NCBI GenBank assembly: GCA_965246835.1
Contig: CBDFFQ010000001.1
Location: 1,488,001 to 1,552,000 of the forward strand
Reading direction: 5' to 3'
Length of the DNA stretch: 64,000 nucleotides
Origin: JANPPS01 sp965246835
Lineage (GTDB): Bacteria; Pseudomonadota; Alphaproteobacteria; Acetobacterales; Acetobacteraceae
A model generated the notes under the pieces. The model made no database searches. It saw only the letters and a list, made by a program, of their open reading frames with translations, and was not told the origin of the DNA. This document shows positions 59,963-64,000 of the stretch, one piece after another. The stretch's first letter is position 1. Each line of letters begins with the position of its first letter. The position numbers and the translations under genes are program-made.

Positions 59963-61429
59963 ATGCGTAAGCTCCTGCTGGCCACCGTGGCCATGCTGGG
60001 CGCGTCGATGGGAGCAGCGGCAGTCGCCGACGCCCAGACGACCAGCCCCGCCCCCGGCACCGTGACGGTCCGCCTGAACGGCCGCTTCCGGTTCTATGGG
60101 TTCGTGGCGTCCGACCGCGATGCCGACAACACTGCCGCCGGCACCGCGACCGGCACGGTCAACGCGCTCGGCCAGGGCACGGCCACGGGCGCCAACAAGC
60201 AGGCTGGCTATGGCTTCGCCGAGTATGCCCGCCTGTATCCGGGCTTCGATGGCGTCGCGACCAACGGCCTGAAGTACGGCGCCAGCCTCGAAATCCGGCA
60301 GGACCAGGTGTCCGGCGCGGGCGGCGGTGCCTTCGGCGGCATCTCCCAGTCCAACCGGGCGCGCGCGGGCCTCTATTTCCGTCGTGAGTGGGGCTATATC
60401 GGCACCGACCAGCTCGGCACCATCCGCGTCGGCAACACCGATCCGGCCAGCAGCCTCTACATGACGGGCAACTTCGAAAACTTCAACGACGGCGGCCTGA
60501 ACGGTGACGTTCCGGGCGTGCTCTCGGGCAACACCGCCGTAACCTGGCCGTTCGCCGACGTCGGCAACTACTACGCGACCGGCAAGATCCTCTACCTATC
60601 GCCGCAGGTTTTCGGCTTCGACGTCGGCGTCTCGTTCGAGCCCAGCACGGCCGGCCTCAGCGCCAACAACAACTGCAACGGCGCCAACCCGGTCGGCACC
60701 AACTTCGTGAACTCGAGCGGTTCGTTCACGGCCGCAACCGGCGCGAACGGCCAGGGCGTCTCCGGCCCGGGCTGCGACCGTCTGTCCTCCTCCCCGTCCA
60801 ACGCCGAAAGCGCACGCCGTCGCAACACGTTGGACGCTCTGATCCGGTATCGCGGCACGTTCGGCGGCTTCGGCATCGCCGCCACGGCCGGCTACATCGG
60901 CGGCTCCAACGTCAAGGACAACAGCGGCCTGGCGTTCAACTCCAACCCGCTGCTCAACGGCGGCGTGGTTCGCCAGAACTATGATGGCCTGAGCGTCGGT
61001 GACTTCGGCGTGGCGCTGACCTATGCCGGCTTCAGCGTCGGCGGCAAGTATCAGTTCGGCCGCTTCAACAACCAGTGGTCCCTGGTGCCGAAGGGCCTGC
61101 CCGACGGTGAGGCGTTCCTGGTCGGCGCTTCCTACACCATCGGTCCGGTCGTGATGGGCGCGCACTACCTGAACTACAAGAGCGCGGGCGACATCGCCAA
61201 CGCCGTGCAGGGCCGGGTGCGGCGTGAGCAGGGTGTGGGCGCCGGTGCGACCTACTCCTTGGCGCCGGGCCTCTCGCTGTTCGCCTCCTACCTGTTCAAC
61301 GAGCGCAAGCAGAACGGCTTCAACTTCGTCACCGGTCAGGGCGTCTCCGCCGCTGCCCCGGCCGGCAACCCGTTCAGCAACAAGGTGCAGTCGCAGCTCT
61401 TCGCGATCGGCACGTCGTTCAGCTGGTAA
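59963..61429 (+). CDS. Outer-membrane porin
   Basis: 488 residues. Signal peptide MRKLLLATVAMLGASMGAAA ending AVADAQ. The mature chain is a beta-barrel of about 16 strands with alternating aromatic residues (GRFRFYGFVASD, YGASLEIRQDQVSG) and the aromatic C-terminal LFAIGTSFSW required for outer-membrane assembly. A typical alphaproteobacterial porin, with long Asn/Gly-rich loops. Ribosome site AGGAGAAG. Terminator hairpin follows the stop. Confidence 0.93.
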   Translation: MRKLLLATVAMLGASMGAAAVADAQTTSPAPGTVTVRLNGRFRFYGFVASDRDADNTAAGTATGTVNALGQGTATGANKQAGYGFAEYARLYPGFDGVATNGLKYGASLEIRQDQVSGAGGGAFGGISQSNRARAGLYFRREWGYIGTDQLGTIRVGNTDPASSLYMTGNFENFNDGGLNGDVPGVLSGNTAVTWPFADVGNYYATGKILYLSPQVFGFDVGVSFEPSTAGLSANNNCNGANPVGTNFVNSSGSFTAATGANGQGVSGPGCDRLSSSPSNAESARRRNTLDALIRYRGTFGGFGIAATAGYIGGSNVKDNSGLAFNSNPLLNGGVVRQNYDGLSVGDFGVALTYAGFSVGGKYQFGRFNNQWSLVPKGLPDGEAFLVGASYTIGPVVMGAHYLNYKSAGDIANAVQGRVRREQGVGAGATYSLAPGLSLFASYLFNERKQNGFNFVTGQGVSAAAPAGNPFSNKVQSQLFAIGTSFSW

Positions 61430-61451
61430 CACCGGCCTCACGGTCAGTGTG

Positions 61452-61487
61452 AAAGGGGCGGTGGGAAACCACCGCCCCTTTTGTTTG
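61452..61487 (+). terminator. Intrinsic terminator after the porin gene
   Basis: AAAGGGGCGGTGG, loop GAAA, CCACCGCCCCTTT: a 13-bp perfect stem followed by TTTGTTT. A classic rho-independent terminator starting 22 bases after the porin stop. Confidence 0.93.
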
Positions 61488-61551
61488 CGCCTCTTGCCAG
61501 CTAGAAGCGGGACCGCAAGACCCCGACTCCATCGTGTATAGGCGCCCCTTC

Positions 61552-62082
61552 ATGTCACTCCGCCGTCCCGTTACCCTGGCCGCGTTCGCCCTGCTGACCC
61601 TATCGGCCTGCGGCGTGTTGAAGTCCCGCCCCGTCGCAGACAACGAATACCAGGACTACCGCACCAAGGGCGGGGACCAGGGCAAGCTGTTCGGCGACCA
61701 GGGCCTGGCCATCGGCATCGGCAAGGGCGCCGGCGGCTCCCGCTCGGAGGAGGGCGCGGCGCTGGGCGTCAATGCCTATCTCTGGCGCGCCGCCCTCGAC
61801 ACGCTCTCTTTCATGCCGCTCGCCAATGCCGACCCGTTCGGCGGCACCATCATCACCGACTGGTATCAGCCGCCCAGCTCCGGCGGGGAACGATTCAAGG
61901 CCACGGCCTACATCCTCGGCCGCCAGCTCCGCGCCGACGGCGTGAAGGTCTCGATCTTCCGCCAGGTCGCCCAAGGCGGCCAGTGGGTCGATGCCCCGGT
62001 CAACCCCACCACCACCAGCGAGATCGAGAACAAGGTGCTGGCCCGCGCCCGGGAACTGCGGTCCCAATCTACCGGAACCTAG
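61552..62082 (+). CDS. DUF3576 lipoprotein
   Basis: 176 residues. Signal MSLRRPVTLAAFALLTLSAC with lipobox LSAC and Cys20. Family block VNAYLWRAALDTLSFMPLANADPFGGTIITDWY is characteristic of DUF3576, found upstream of leuS in many alphaproteobacteria. Probably outer-membrane anchored; role not established. Start ATG 61552 rather than an in-frame GTG six codons earlier. It ends 10 bp before leuS. Confidence 0.92.
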   Translation: MSLRRPVTLAAFALLTLSACGVLKSRPVADNEYQDYRTKGGDQGKLFGDQGLAIGIGKGAGGSRSEEGAALGVNAYLWRAALDTLSFMPLANADPFGGTIITDWYQPPSSGGERFKATAYILGRQLRADGVKVSIFRQVAQGGQWVDAPVNPTTTSEIENKVLARARELRSQSTGT

Positions 62083-62092
62083 GCGGGTCCCG

Positions 62093-64000
<1,908 letters not shown>

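Overview
The window is very GC-rich, gene-dense bacterial chromosome. The organism is most likely an alphaproteobacterium of the Acetobacteraceae. The signs are a fused transaldolase/glucose-6-phosphate isomerase inside a pentose-phosphate operon, a complete pqqABCDE operon, a lanthanide-type (XoxF) methanol dehydrogenase operon, a glutathione-dependent formaldehyde dehydrogenase, a long proline-rich TonB and the order porin - DUF3576 lipoprotein - leuS. This placement is inferred from gene content only. No rRNA, tRNA, CRISPR array or insertion sequence was recognised. Both edges cut genes: purH on the left and leuS on the right.

Layout. 0-4 kb: the end of purH, class III alcohol dehydrogenase, and three small proteins of unknown function, two of them exported. 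3.8-10.3 kb (minus strand): a head-to-tail set of a pentapeptide-repeat protein, a DUF1194 protein, pqqA, B, C, D, E, a quinoprotein-relay metallohydrolase and a SoxYZ-like carrier. The pqqA promoter appears to lie in the end of the DUF1194 gene. 10.3-14.3 kb: tonB and a hybrid histidine kinase. 14.3-16.9 kb: a sugar-acid dehydratase and aldolase pair. 17-21.2 kb: TauE, CysNC, CysD and CysH for sulfate assimilation. 21.4-27.3 kb: the xox operon (xoxF, xoxG, xoxJ, a CXXCW protein), continued by a gentisate dioxygenase and a solute-binding protein. 27.4-28.8 kb: a MATE pump. 29-38 kb: tkt, tal-pgi, gnd, zwf, a HAD phosphatase and pgl. 38.1-41.7 kb: a c-di-GMP group (PilZ, GGDEF, EAL). 41.8-44.8 kb: LysE, a glutathione transferase, a Gfo/Idh/MocA oxidoreductase and a degenerate M23 protein. 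44.75-49.1 kb: a tightly coupled five-gene cluster (ACP, ketosynthase, type III polyketide synthase, methyltransferase, FAD oxidoreductase). 49.2-54.2 kb: a glycine-zipper protein, exported proteins, an isochorismatase-family hydrolase, a 117-bp tandem repeat, anmK, a DODA-type dioxygenase and a cupin. 54.3-55.9 kb: a visibly less GC-rich patch of orphan genes. 56-64 kb: kup, yggS, a ThiE-like protein, a porin, a DUF3576 lipoprotein and leuS.

How it fits together. The PQQ operon makes the cofactor for XoxF. XoxF oxidises methanol or other alcohols in the periplasm and passes electrons to the cytochrome XoxG. The glutathione-dependent dehydrogenase at 1.4 kb could remove the formaldehyde. The oxidative pentose-phosphate operon supplies NADPH and pentoses. 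The candidate least explained by known systems is the ACP/KS/type III PKS cluster. A dedicated starter-unit module seems to feed a chalcone-synthase-like enzyme, and its product would be methylated and oxidised or reduced to an unknown lipid phenol, pyrone or quinone.
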